From Bacillus sp. CECT 9360 (lineage in GTDB: Bacteria > Bacillota > Bacilli > Bacillales > DSM-1321): a stretch of 64,000 nucleotides of DNA. Shown in pieces: positions 53,008 to 60,831 of this stretch. A program made the position numbers and the translations under genes. Every line of letters begins with the position of its first letter. Position 1 is the stretch's first letter. Location of the stretch: contig NZ_CAKKNA010000002.1 in NCBI RefSeq assembly GCF_918741275.1, forward strand, positions 310,001 through 374,000, in the 5' to 3' direction. Under the pieces are notes generated by a model. The model was given only the letters and a program-made list of their open reading frames with translations. It was not told where the DNA came from and did no database searches.

Positions 53008-54162
53008 ATGGATCAAATAGAAACGTATCTTGAGGGTAAAATGCCTGAGATGAATAGCTTATTGGAGAAAATAGTGAACATAGACAGTGGTTCCTATCAT
53101 AAAGAAGGTGTTGATAAAGTAGGGGCTATAATCAGAAAAGAGTTCGAAGACATTGGTATGTATGTAAAGGTTCACCGGGAAACTGAATTCGGTAACCACC
53201 TCGAAATTAAAGGTAGTGAAAAAAGCGAGCCTAAAATAATTATTATTGCGCATATGGATACGGTTTTTCCTGTCGGTGAGGCAGAAAAAAGGCCATATAA
53301 GATAATCGGTGACAAGGCATACGGACCAGGTGTGAGCGATGAGAAGGCGAGCCATGTCTCTGTTCTTTATGCCCTAAAAGCTCTAAAGGAAAAAGGTTCG
53401 GATGCTTATAAAAATGTACATCTCATTTTTAATGGTGATGAAGAGGTAGGTTCCCGTACGTCAAAAGTGATTATTAAAGAGGCAGCCGAGGGTAAGGATT
53501 TCTCGCTTGTCGTTGAATCGGGAAGACCAGATGACGGGGTTGTTACGGAACGAAAAGGTGTCGGGAGATTCATTTTTGATGTCAAAGGTAAAAGCGCCCA
53601 TGCAGGCGTTGAACCTGAAAGGGGTAAAAGCGCGATTGAAGAACTGGCGCATAAGGTGATCATGCTTCAAAACTTAAGCGATTATGAGCAGGGGTTATCC
53701 GTGAATGTCGGTTTAATTGATGGGGGAACCTCTTCCAACACAGTAGCACCTGAAGCCCAGGCACAGGTAGATGTAAGGGTAAAGAATATGAAACAAGCAG
53801 AAGAAATTACCGGTAAAATAACCAAAATAGCCCTTGATGAAAAAGTCACGGGCACAGAAACAGAGCTTACCGGAAGAATCGGAAGGCCGCCGATGGAAAA
53901 AATCGAAGGTACAGATAAACTGTTAAACGTCATTAAAGCAGCAGGAAAAGAGCTGGGAATGTCGATTAGAGAAGTGAGTACGGGTGGAGGCTCTGATGCG
54001 GCCTATACTTCTACAGAAGGGGTCCCAACCGTTGATGGCATGGGGCCGCTAGGCGAATTCTCCCACAGTGATACAGATGAGTATGTAGATTTAAAATCAT
54101 TTCCGAAACGAACGGCTTTGCTTGCTAAAACGATTGAGCGGTTAAGTAATCATAGACAATAA
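53008..54162 (+). CDS. M20-family metallopeptidase (carboxypeptidase G2-like)
   Basis: A 384-residue dizinc peptidase. Metal ligands fall in IIAHMDTV (His near 83), GPGVSDEKAS (Asp near 113), FNGDEEVGS (catalytic Glu and ligand near 145-147), VESGRPD, and the final FSHSDTDEYV. The length and GGTSSNTVAPEA dimer domain fit the glutamate carboxypeptidase branch. ATG 53008 follows AAGGAGGCGTTCTCT; an in-frame frame upstream to 52921 has no ribosome site. It follows ggt after 138 bases. Confidence 0.9.
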   Translation: MDQIETYLEGKMPEMNSLLEKIVNIDSGSYHKEGVDKVGAIIRKEFEDIGMYVKVHRETEFGNHLEIKGSEKSEPKIIIIAHMDTVFPVGEAEKRPYKIIGDKAYGPGVSDEKASHVSVLYALKALKEKGSDAYKNVHLIFNGDEEVGSRTSKVIIKEAAEGKDFSLVVESGRPDDGVVTERKGVGRFIFDVKGKSAHAGVEPERGKSAIEELAHKVIMLQNLSDYEQGLSVNVGLIDGGTSSNTVAPEAQAQVDVRVKNMKQAEEITGKITKIALDEKVTGTETELTGRIGRPPMEKIEGTDKLLNVIKAAGKELGMSIREVSTGGGSDAAYTSTEGVPTVDGMGPLGEFSHSDTDEYVDLKSFPKRTALLAKTIERLSNHRQ

Positions 54163-54170
54163 ATTTTATT

Positions 54171-54212
54171 TAAGGGTGTCCCAAAAGCAAAGTATGGGAC
54201 ACCCTTTTCATT
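54171..54212 (+). terminator. Terminator after the M20 peptidase
   Basis: AAGGGTGTCCCA and TGGGACACCCTT arms, then TTCATTG. Confidence 0.88.
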
Positions 54213-54379
54213 GTGCAAAGAAAATATAATTTTTGTAACTGTGAAAGAAGATTCTTTCCTAATTTCCCGATTTTAAATTGAGGTTGCAATAAATCCCTTC
54301 AGAGTAACTATTTACAACGAATCTATTCCGTTCATGAAGTTGAACAATAACTAGTGAGGCTTAAGAAGGAGGTGACAAA

Positions 54380-55276
54380 GTGAGAATTTCACGTCTATTG
54401 ACGTTAATGCTGACTTGTATCTTGGCGGCTGGTTGTAACCAGCAGGGTAGTAAAGAAAAAGGTATGCAGGAATCGATAGAAAATATGGCGAACAATGAAT
54501 CGGTTCAGCGTGGCTTCTCTGAAGGTCGGATCCATACGATTAAACATGATCATGGGAGTAAAGAGGATATACTCCTTAATACGATGGAAGAGCAAGAAAT
54601 GATGCTCACAGACAATGAACTTCGTGATCAATTGCTTGATTTTAATATTAAAGTAAATAAACAGATGGTAAAGGACCCAGCTGGAAAAGAGCAATTAATG
54701 GAATCCACACTTGAAGTAACGGACGGAATAAGCGCGGATCCGAATAAACGGGAGCGTTTTGTTAACCAACAGCAAACCATTAGGCAGCAGGCCTTAAAGA
54801 GCAGTCATTTAAAAAATAACGTACTCAAACAAAATGTAAGAGAACAGCAGCTGGCGTTAGATAACCCTGGAACCGCAAAAGATATCAAAGAGATATCCTT
54901 AGATACATCAAAGGCTGTTTTATCGGATGATGAGCTAAGGCCGGAAATGCTAAAAATGAATATACAGGGATTCAAAAAGATCTCTGAGGATCCGGCACTG
55001 CGCACTGAGATGGCCCGGACAATGTTGCCGTTGCTTAAGGATCCGGTCATAGCGGCAGAGTTACAGAAAATGATTAAGCTCGCGGTAGCCCAAGAAATGA
55101 AAAAAATGCAAGCAGTCATGCAACAACAAATGAAACAACAAATGATACAGATGCAAAAAAAGCAGCAACAGCCAAATAAACAAGTTCAACCGAACCAGCC
55201 AAAAGGCGAACCGCAACAAGCTCCACCACCGAAAGATGACACACAAACTAATAAGAAAGAACAAAGCCCGGCGTAG
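54380..55276 (+). CDS. GerD-like lipoprotein with Gln-rich tail
   Basis: A 298-residue lipoprotein. The lipobox AAGC puts the lipid Cys at residue 19. The mature part is a series of charged amphipathic helices with repeated units of the DP...(LxxM) type (MVKDPAGKEQLMESTL, ISEDPALRTEMARTMLPLLKDP), like GerD, the germinosome scaffold. The last 75 residues are Met/Gln-rich then Pro/Gln-rich and low complexity. It is longer than B. subtilis GerD (about 185 residues), so it may be a GerD relative rather than the ortholog. Start (GTG 54380) follows AAGAAGGAGGTGACAAA. Confidence 0.6.
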   Translation: MRISRLLTLMLTCILAAGCNQQGSKEKGMQESIENMANNESVQRGFSEGRIHTIKHDHGSKEDILLNTMEEQEMMLTDNELRDQLLDFNIKVNKQMVKDPAGKEQLMESTLEVTDGISADPNKRERFVNQQQTIRQQALKSSHLKNNVLKQNVREQQLALDNPGTAKDIKEISLDTSKAVLSDDELRPEMLKMNIQGFKKISEDPALRTEMARTMLPLLKDPVIAAELQKMIKLAVAQEMKKMQAVMQQQMKQQMIQMQKKQQQPNKQVQPNQPKGEPQQAPPPKDDTQTNKKEQSPA

Positions 55277-55331
55277 TATAAATGGTCTTGCAGATCATAG
55301 TATAAATCCATTTTGCAGTTCCAGCAGAAAC

Positions 55332-55360
55332 CAAAAAGGCCGCGTAGTGCGGCCTTTTAA
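55332..55360. terminator. Bidirectional terminator
   Basis: AAAAAGGCCGC-GTAGT-GCGGCCTTTT between convergent genes. Confidence 0.88.
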
Positions 55361-55379
55361 GCTACTTGATTTCAATTCG

Positions 55380-56684
55380 TTATATTAAATCGTTGAGATA
55401 CTGATCCCTCACAAGCTGGGTGATGCCAATCTTATTTAGAAATTCCACTGGGCATAGGAATGTTACCGTCACTACACCGGGATGCCTGCCAATTTCAATT
55501 GAACCGGTTATGGTAGCCCGGTTCATTACTTCCGGAACGGTAATGCCAAGAACATCAGCAGCCCTCTTTAAACCGTTGTCTGTAGCTTCATTGAGGTTTG
55601 CGCCCGTGCCGATAAAGGAGACTGGCAAGGATTCCTCTAACTTCTTAACTCCCCATTGATCCGCTACATTAGCGGCAATTTCCTTTTCTTTTTTTGTAAA
55701 CGGCTTCGCAAGGTAAGGGAGGTCTTCTGCGACAGGCAATAAAATCGGTCCTTCAATATTCAGTCCTTTAATGACTATCACTTGCAGGGTGACAATCCCC
55801 GCCACATCAGCCGTATGCCCGGCTATTTCACCATCACCTTGCATGGCGTGCATATCTCCAAGATACACGCCACCGCCTTGGACTTTAACAGGACTGATCA
55901 ATACCGCTCCTTCGCGGACTCGGTTGATATCCATATGCCCGTCGGTTCTTTCCTCTAATTGTTCTTTTGTTACTTTGTAGTCATGTGGAGCATCAATCAA
56001 AGCCTGACCAAAGTCCCCAGCATTGTGGGAGTCGGGAAATGGCCTGGAAGGCGTTGTTCCAAGCTGGCCTAAAAAGGGGCGCAACCTTGCTACCGCTCCA
56101 ACTATATCATGAGGTGCAAATGTCACTATAGGGTTTTGAATGGATTGCTCGGGTATGGCCATATAAGAATGGCCTTCATGTGCAATGTGCTCTGCTGCTT
56201 CTTTGTTTAACGTAACTCCAACATTTCGGTTGGAATCAAATGCAATCGTATATCCATTTGTAAAGACAAACGGGACGATATCTTTCCCGCAATCTGCACA
56301 GCGAATAGCTTCTTGGCCAATTCCTTCAATGATCGTTTCAGGGTTCACAGTGCCGCACTCGGGACATTTTCCAGCCACAAAAGGATCTCCATGGAATCTT
56401 CCTTCTACCGGTTTGTCATTTCCTGATGAGGTAGCAGATGAAGTGACCCTGATCGACTTAATTTTGATGGCAATCGCATCACCTACTTCAGCCCCTTCTA
56501 CGAAAACAGGCTTGGTGACCTCATGACCGCCGCGAATCGCGGGTGTGATCATCGGCCCCCAGCATCCGGGCGCTGTATTTGCGACAATATGGCCGCCATC
56601 CTTTACAGGTCCGAGCATCTCATTCTTTGGATCCAAGATGCCATTAGTAAAATCATTAACAAATAAGGTTTGTTTCGCTTCCAT
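55380..56684 (-). CDS. Acetamidase/formamidase family protein
   Basis: A 434-residue FmdA/AmdA-type amidase that would release formate or acetate and ammonia from the amide. Recognisable parts are GPKNEM-like start NGILDPKNEMLGPV, the PGCWGPMITP loop, the GDMHAMQGDGEIAGHT metal/active-site segment, and the C-terminal EVMNRATITGSIEIGRHPG. A zinc-ribbon-like insertion (CPECG near 107 and CADCG near 131) is present. The ATG follows GGGGGCACTGAA. Regulation not evident. Formate released could feed the Mo enzyme at 41311. Confidence 0.9.
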   Translation of the reverse strand: MEAKQTLFVNDFTNGILDPKNEMLGPVKDGGHIVANTAPGCWGPMITPAIRGGHEVTKPVFVEGAEVGDAIAIKIKSIRVTSSATSSGNDKPVEGRFHGDPFVAGKCPECGTVNPETIIEGIGQEAIRCADCGKDIVPFVFTNGYTIAFDSNRNVGVTLNKEAAEHIAHEGHSYMAIPEQSIQNPIVTFAPHDIVGAVARLRPFLGQLGTTPSRPFPDSHNAGDFGQALIDAPHDYKVTKEQLEERTDGHMDINRVREGAVLISPVKVQGGGVYLGDMHAMQGDGEIAGHTADVAGIVTLQVIVIKGLNIEGPILLPVAEDLPYLAKPFTKKEKEIAANVADQWGVKKLEESLPVSFIGTGANLNEATDNGLKRAADVLGITVPEVMNRATITGSIEIGRHPGVVTVTFLCPVEFLNKIGITQLVRDQYLNDLI

Positions 56685-56839
56685 TTCAGTGCCCCCATAT
56701 TCATTTTTTTTGGTTTATACAAGCTCAGTATAATCATTGAAGATAGCGCTTTCAATTTATCTGTTTACATACGATTAGCAGGGGAATTATAATAAAGCGA
56801 ATCTTTTGACACAATAGCGCATCTTTAGTAAGATTGTTA

Positions 56840-56948
56840 TATAATTTAATTCCTTTAAGGGGAGTAGCTTTTACAGCAAAGTCGTCAATACAGAGACAGT
56901 GTCTCTCGGCTTTGTTGGCAACTCAACGTTGTTAGCAAGACCTTACCT
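56840..56948 (+). ncRNA. yybP-ykoY Mn2+ riboswitch
   Basis: After TATAAT at 56840-56845, AAGGGGAGTAGC (56857-56868), GTCGTCAATAC (56881), CTCGGCTTTGTTGGCAAC (56905) and GTTAGCAAGACCTTACC (56931-56947) reproduce the conserved core of the yybP-ykoY family, including the loop L1 AGUAGC and L3 GCAAGACC strings. P1 forms between AAGG and CCTT. The 3' P1 strand is also the first arm of the next terminator, giving an ON switch when Mn2+ stabilises the aptamer. Confidence 0.9.
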
Positions 56949-56975
56949 GAAAACGGTAGAGGTCTTTTGTTTTTT
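56937..56975 (+). terminator. First riboswitch-controlled terminator
   Basis: AAGACCTTACC and GGTAGAGGTCTT pair, followed by TTGTTTTTT. The first arm overlaps the aptamer's closing strand. Confidence 0.85.
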
Positions 56976-56980
56976 ACTGG

Positions 56981-57013
56981 AGGACCTTTGCCAAAGCGGC
57001 AGAGGTTTTTTTA
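56981..57013 (+). terminator. Second tandem terminator
   Basis: GACCTTTGCC-AAAGC-GGCAGAGGTT, then TTTTTTAG. It repeats the pattern of the first (ACCTT.CC/GG.AGAGGT), as if duplicated. Confidence 0.8.
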
Positions 57014-57038
57014 GTATCTTTTAGGAAAGGCTGATTAC

Positions 57039-57482
57039 ATGAATATCTTTATGACAAACAATATTTCCAACTATGCCAAAAAAGAATTGGAACAATTGCA
57101 GGAAATCATTTCTCCCATATTGAGTAAAACAACGAAATATATGATGTGGGCTTTTCCTTTAGTAGCCGTTTCCTTCTTTAATCTGATTACTTTGCTATTT
57201 TTTACTGAATCAAGTGAAGCAACCATGATTCAGCTGGGCTTTTTTGCGCTGATTGGCGCATTCGGCCTCGCGTTGTCAAAGGAACGAAAATTAAAGCAAA
57301 AGGAAGTTCTGAAGCTCGGAAATGACTATATGATCAAAAGGATTGAAAAGAGTTCGTATCTTACGGATGTTCGCAAGAAAGAATACATTTCGATGATAAA
57401 TGCGCAACCATTAATCGCGATCAATAGCTTCATTGAATTCGTGAATGAGGAAGAAGGGCTCATGAAGCAAGGTTACAGCTAA
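57039..57482 (+). CDS. DUF5392-type membrane protein under the Mn2+ riboswitch
   Basis: A 147-residue protein. A cytosolic helical N-terminus (YAKKELEQLQEIISPIL) leads to two adjacent transmembrane helices (about 36-57 and 64-82), followed by a Lys-rich C-terminal helical domain (ERKLKQKEVLKLGNDYM... RKKEYISMINAQP). I assign it to DUF5392/YwnF from memory. It has no obvious transport signature such as TerC, MntP or P-type ATPase. ATG 57039 follows TTAGGAAAGGCTGATTAC. Expression should depend on Mn2+ through the riboswitch. Confidence 0.78.
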   Translation: MNIFMTNNISNYAKKELEQLQEIISPILSKTTKYMMWAFPLVAVSFFNLITLLFFTESSEATMIQLGFFALIGAFGLALSKERKLKQKEVLKLGNDYMIKRIEKSSYLTDVRKKEYISMINAQPLIAINSFIEFVNEEEGLMKQGYS

Positions 57483-57489
57483 TATATAT

Positions 57490-57530
57490 AGAAAAGAGAG
57501 GTCGCGAGTTTTTAGCGATCTCTCTTTTTT
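57490..57530 (+). terminator. Terminator after the DUF5392 gene
   Basis: AAAAGAGAGGTCGC and GCGATCTCTCTTTT hairpin, then TTGG. Confidence 0.85.
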
Positions 57531-57540
57531 GGTGAAGCTG

Positions 57541-57675
57541 ATTTTCCAAAATTAATTTTTTTCGTAAAAGTTGGAGATAATTCTGAAAAAATGAAGGTTA
57601 TTTCCGTAAAAGTGAAGGTTAATTCCGTAAAAATTAATTTTTTTCCGTAAATGATAAAGCAATTTCCGTAAACTC
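57541..57675. repeat. Degenerate 20-21-bp tandem repeat array B
   Basis: Units with core TTCCGTAAA begin at 57561, 57581, 57602, 57623, 57643 and 57664 (spacing 20, 21, 21, 20, 21), with a faded copy at 57541. The unit resembles TTCCGTAAAAGTGAAGGTTA. It lies between convergent genes. Confidence 0.8.
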
Positions 57676-57691
57676 AATTTTTACATCCACT

Positions 57692-57979
57692 TTAAAATAA
57701 CCCGCCATTAACCATGCGCCACATTCTATGCCGGTGTCCTTTGTTATTCGGATCTACGTTACAACCCATTAACCAATGTGCGGCGTTGTCTCTTTCATCT
57801 TTCGTGATGCGTACTCCTAAACATCTTGATAACCGGTCTACCATGCCATAGCAGCGCCCAGGGTGTTTTAAATCGTCACGCCGGTAAGATCTTAAAATGC
57901 CATAAACACGGCGGGCGTTCCTTGGATCACGCATCTTTGAGCGGAATACCTTCATCAGCCTTCTGTCGATATATGCCAA
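57692..57979 (-). CDS. Arg-rich small protein, unknown
   Basis: A 95-residue strongly basic protein starting MAYIDRRLMKVFRSKM from TTG 57979 with GGGGGTGA five bases away (GTG 57982 in frame is too close). It is rich in Arg, Trp and Cys (RVYGILRSYRR, HPGRCYGMVDRLSRCLGV, WRMVNGGLF) and has no membrane helix. Basic charge suggests nucleic-acid or spore-component binding. I do not recognise the family. A GATAGTTATCGTTGCAACGATAAC palindromic stretch lies just upstream (57990-58020). Confidence 0.6.
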   Translation of the reverse strand: MAYIDRRLMKVFRSKMRDPRNARRVYGILRSYRRDDLKHPGRCYGMVDRLSRCLGVRITKDERDNAAHWLMGCNVDPNNKGHRHRMWRMVNGGLF

Positions 57980-58126
57980 CACTTCACCCCCTATTGATAG
58001 TTATCGTTGCAACGATAAACAGAGGTGATGCACCCCTGTCCCATAGCAACTTACCATATCTTATGGAAATTCTTGAGGGCAGAAACGGCTTTTTACTACT
58101 ATCATGCAAAAACCGCTGAAAAATAG

Positions 58127-59947
58127 TTATCTATCTATTCTTTTAAGATAATGACTTAGAGTGAGCAACGGCCAAATGCGATTATAACTATGATAATGGA
58201 TGTAAAAATGTCCAGGTAATCCAGCGCCTGTCGGGTATGTCATCATTTTTTCGGGGTGCTCCTTCCAATTCAGGATATAAGCTATGCCTTTATCAACATC
58301 AGATGTTGTATCGTCATAGATTGATAGGAGCGCATCGACAGCCCAGGAGGTTTGCACAATCGTCGAAAAGGAAAGAGGGATATAAGTCCTTTCGCTGTCA
58401 CTTTTACACGATTCTCCCCATCCACCATCAATCTGCTGGATCGTTAGCAGCCATTGTTCCGCTTTTTGAATCGCCGGATGATCAGTTGGCACCCCAACGG
58501 CCCGCATTCCTGTTATGGCTGCCCATGTTCCATAAATATAAGACACTCCCCATCTTCCGTACCATGAACCGTCTTTTTCCTGATGATCGAGCAGCCACCC
58601 AACGCCTGCTTTTACGCGCGGATGGGAAATGGTCAATTTTAGATAGTTCCCTAGAAATTCAAGTGTACGCCCGGTCAAATCTGGAGTTGAAGGATCGATT
58701 ATCGTATCTTTAAAGTTTTGGATCGGCAATGAAGCCATCAGGTTTGTATGGCTCCTTTTTTCAAATGAACTCCATCCGCCATCATCATTTTGGATGGCAA
58801 GCAGCCGATTCACACCTGAATTCCATGATTTCCGATATTCCGGGTCAAGCAGCGAAAAAGAGGAGAGAGCCCGCAATGCCGCCTGCGTATCATCTGTATC
58901 CGGGTTGCTCGTATTGCTTTCGGAAAAGCCCCATCCACCTGGGATAGACTGAACAAAGTCGCCTGCTCCCTCTTTTTTTTCTTTTTGCTGGACAGACAGT
59001 AAATACCTGGCTGAAGATTCAATCCCGGTATCTTCAACCGATACCCCCGCTTCCTGTAAAGCATAGCTAAGCAAAGCCGTATCCCAAACCGTGGACGGAG
59101 AATTTTGGAGATGGTATCCTTCTCCGCTTTTATAGAGCAACGATTTTAGACCTTGTACCGCATTTTGAATCAGGGGAGATGCAGGGCGGTAGCCGAGTGC
59201 GAGAAGAGCATAAACCATATAGAATGTGGCACTGGCATAGCTGTACAGTGTCCCATCATGTTCAATGCTTTGGATTATATATTTTTCAGCCTTCTTGATT
59301 GCGGAATTAGTAGAAAATCCATCCAAGGGCGTTTCTCTTAATTTGTTTGCTTTGTGGCTTTTAAATAAATGATTCAAATCCGGCGTCCAGCGGTTACTGA
59401 TCGAGAATTTTTGATTGCCCAGTATTAACACGGGAGCAAAATGGGCTCTAACATATGAACTGAATGTATGGAAATTAATCGGAAGAAAGGCAGGCAAATG
59501 GATAATCGAGAGAGGAAGGGGGAAAAATTTCGGCCATGGATATAGCCTGTTTAAGGCGAGCATGAACTTTGTGGAAACATGGGCCTTTTCCAAGCCGCCA
59601 TGATCAAGAATATATTTCTCCGCTTTTTTCATATTTTCGTCCGAAGTATTTACATAGCCTGAAAAAAACAAAGCGGCATAGGCCTCAATGGTTGCTGAAA
59701 GATTTCCTTCATCATCCTCATACAGTTTCCATACTCCATCCTGTTGGGTGCACAACAGGCGAGTTACAAGGTTTCGAATCAATTCGTCTTCGTCAAATTC
59801 GAGCACTCTTAACATGATAATCATATAGGCATCGGTCATGGGTCCGCTCTCGAAACAATATCTCCAAGTCCCATCGTTACATTGTTCTTCTTTAATAGCT
59901 TTTATCAATCGCTGTATTTCCGTTTGAACGTTTTTTTTCAGATTCAT
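58127..59947 (-). CDS. sqhC: Sporulenol synthase / squalene-hopene cyclase family
   Basis: A 606-residue terpene cyclase. The proton-donor DXDD motif is DTDD in SNPDTDDTQAAL near residue 350; QW-type repeats appear as NDDGGWSSF, DGSWYGRWG and DGGWGES. ATG 59947 follows GAGGGAGTAGAA; an in-frame start at 59977 has no ribosome site. In B. subtilis the ortholog cyclises a C35 prenyl compound to sporulenol in spores. A sigmaK-type promoter upstream agrees with sporulation expression. Confidence 0.9.
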   Translation of the reverse strand: MNLKKNVQTEIQRLIKAIKEEQCNDGTWRYCFESGPMTDAYMIIMLRVLEFDEDELIRNLVTRLLCTQQDGVWKLYEDDEGNLSATIEAYAALFFSGYVNTSDENMKKAEKYILDHGGLEKAHVSTKFMLALNRLYPWPKFFPLPLSIIHLPAFLPINFHTFSSYVRAHFAPVLILGNQKFSISNRWTPDLNHLFKSHKANKLRETPLDGFSTNSAIKKAEKYIIQSIEHDGTLYSYASATFYMVYALLALGYRPASPLIQNAVQGLKSLLYKSGEGYHLQNSPSTVWDTALLSYALQEAGVSVEDTGIESSARYLLSVQQKEKKEGAGDFVQSIPGGWGFSESNTSNPDTDDTQAALRALSSFSLLDPEYRKSWNSGVNRLLAIQNDDGGWSSFEKRSHTNLMASLPIQNFKDTIIDPSTPDLTGRTLEFLGNYLKLTISHPRVKAGVGWLLDHQEKDGSWYGRWGVSYIYGTWAAITGMRAVGVPTDHPAIQKAEQWLLTIQQIDGGWGESCKSDSERTYIPLSFSTIVQTSWAVDALLSIYDDTTSDVDKGIAYILNWKEHPEKMMTYPTGAGLPGHFYIHYHSYNRIWPLLTLSHYLKRIDR

Positions 59948-59986
59948 TTCTACTCCCTCGCTGTCCATTGAAAACATATCTATTTA

Positions 59987-60014
59987 TAAAATATGAAACA
60001 AGGACAGGATGTGT
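59987..60014 (-). promoter_or_regulatory. Candidate sigmaK promoter of sqhC
   Basis: Minus strand: AC (60014-60013), 17-base spacer, CATATTTTA (59995-59987), an exact CATANNNTA, 40 bases before the start codon. Confidence 0.6.
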
Positions 60015-60132
60015 AAGCCTCATCTTGCAATTCCACACTTTCATTAATTTTGTTGAACTGTGTTCTTTATCCAAACAATTAAATATCCAACTCATAAGAT
60101 GTATTAACCTTCAAAAAGGAGGTGTAGACATT

Positions 60133-60228
60133 ATGGGTTACGACGATAAAGGAAATGGCTTTGGCTTTGCGCTGATCGTAGTTCTATTCATCTTATTGAT
60201 CATTGTAGGAGCTGCATATGTTTACTAA
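60133..60228 (+). CDS. YjcZ-family sporulation protein, second copy
   Basis: A 31-residue protein: a short Gly/Asp start and the membrane helix [19 protein letters not shown], nearly identical to the helix of the 26541 protein but without its Tyr/Gly-rich head. AAAAAGGAGGTGTAGACATT precedes ATG 60133. A CATAAGATG sequence upstream is a one-mismatch sigmaK -10. Confidence 0.82.
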   Translation: MGYDDKGNGFGFALIVVLFILLIIVGAAYVY

Positions 60229-60312
60229 TAGCTTCTAAACTTAGCATCAAGGGGTAATGTTCTAGCATTTGTGACACTACACTAATAGGGTTACAAATGA
60301 CACACCTCGGGT

Positions 60313-60346
60313 AAAGACGTCTGTACGCCTTGCAGACGTCTTTTTG
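60313..60346 (+). terminator. Terminator after the second yjcZ
   Basis: AAAGACGTCTG-loop-CAGACGTCTTT then TTGTG. Confidence 0.85.
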
Positions 60347-60506
60347 TGATGGAGTAAGTGAGCATTTTGTGTGCGCATAAGAAAAATAGAGACTATACTA
60401 ATTGCACGACTTATCATTATTTTGCCTCGTTGATGGGAAGAGTAAGGTATGTTAGCGGAAGATTAGCAGGAGAGTCAGAAAAATCAACAAGGGGGAGGGC
60501 GCTATC

Positions 60507-60800
60507 ATGATCGTCATTCATGCCTATATGAAGGTGAATCAGGAACAACGTGAAAACTTTCTTGAGCAGACCAAACAGGTTATGGCAGGGTCTAAGGCAG
60601 AAGAAGAGAATATCAGCTACCATCTCTATGAAGATCTAGAACAAACAAATACATTCGTTTTTGTAGAGGTATGGAAGGATGAAAAAGCCATAGAGAAACA
60701 TGAGGAAACACCTCATTTCAAGACTTTTATCAAGGAGCTTCCGCCATTATTGCATGAACCGATACGAGTTGAAAAATACGAAGCAAAAGAGATTAGCTAA
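60507..60800 (+). CDS. Antibiotic biosynthesis monooxygenase (ABM)-domain protein
   Basis: A 97-residue ferredoxin-like protein: VIHAYMKVNQEQRENFLEQ, ISYHLYEDLEQTNTFVFVEVWKDEKAIEKH and the C-terminal PIRVEKYEA strand are typical. ABM proteins form dimers and act on quinones, haem or reactive aldehydes; many are of unknown role. ATG 60507 follows AAGGGGGAGGGCGCTATC. It leads an operon with the nitroreductase (31-base gap). Confidence 0.85.
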   Translation: MIVIHAYMKVNQEQRENFLEQTKQVMAGSKAEEENISYHLYEDLEQTNTFVFVEVWKDEKAIEKHEETPHFKTFIKELPPLLHEPIRVEKYEAKEIS

Positions 60801-60831
60801 TTTAATTACATCAAGAAAGAGGAGCTAACCA

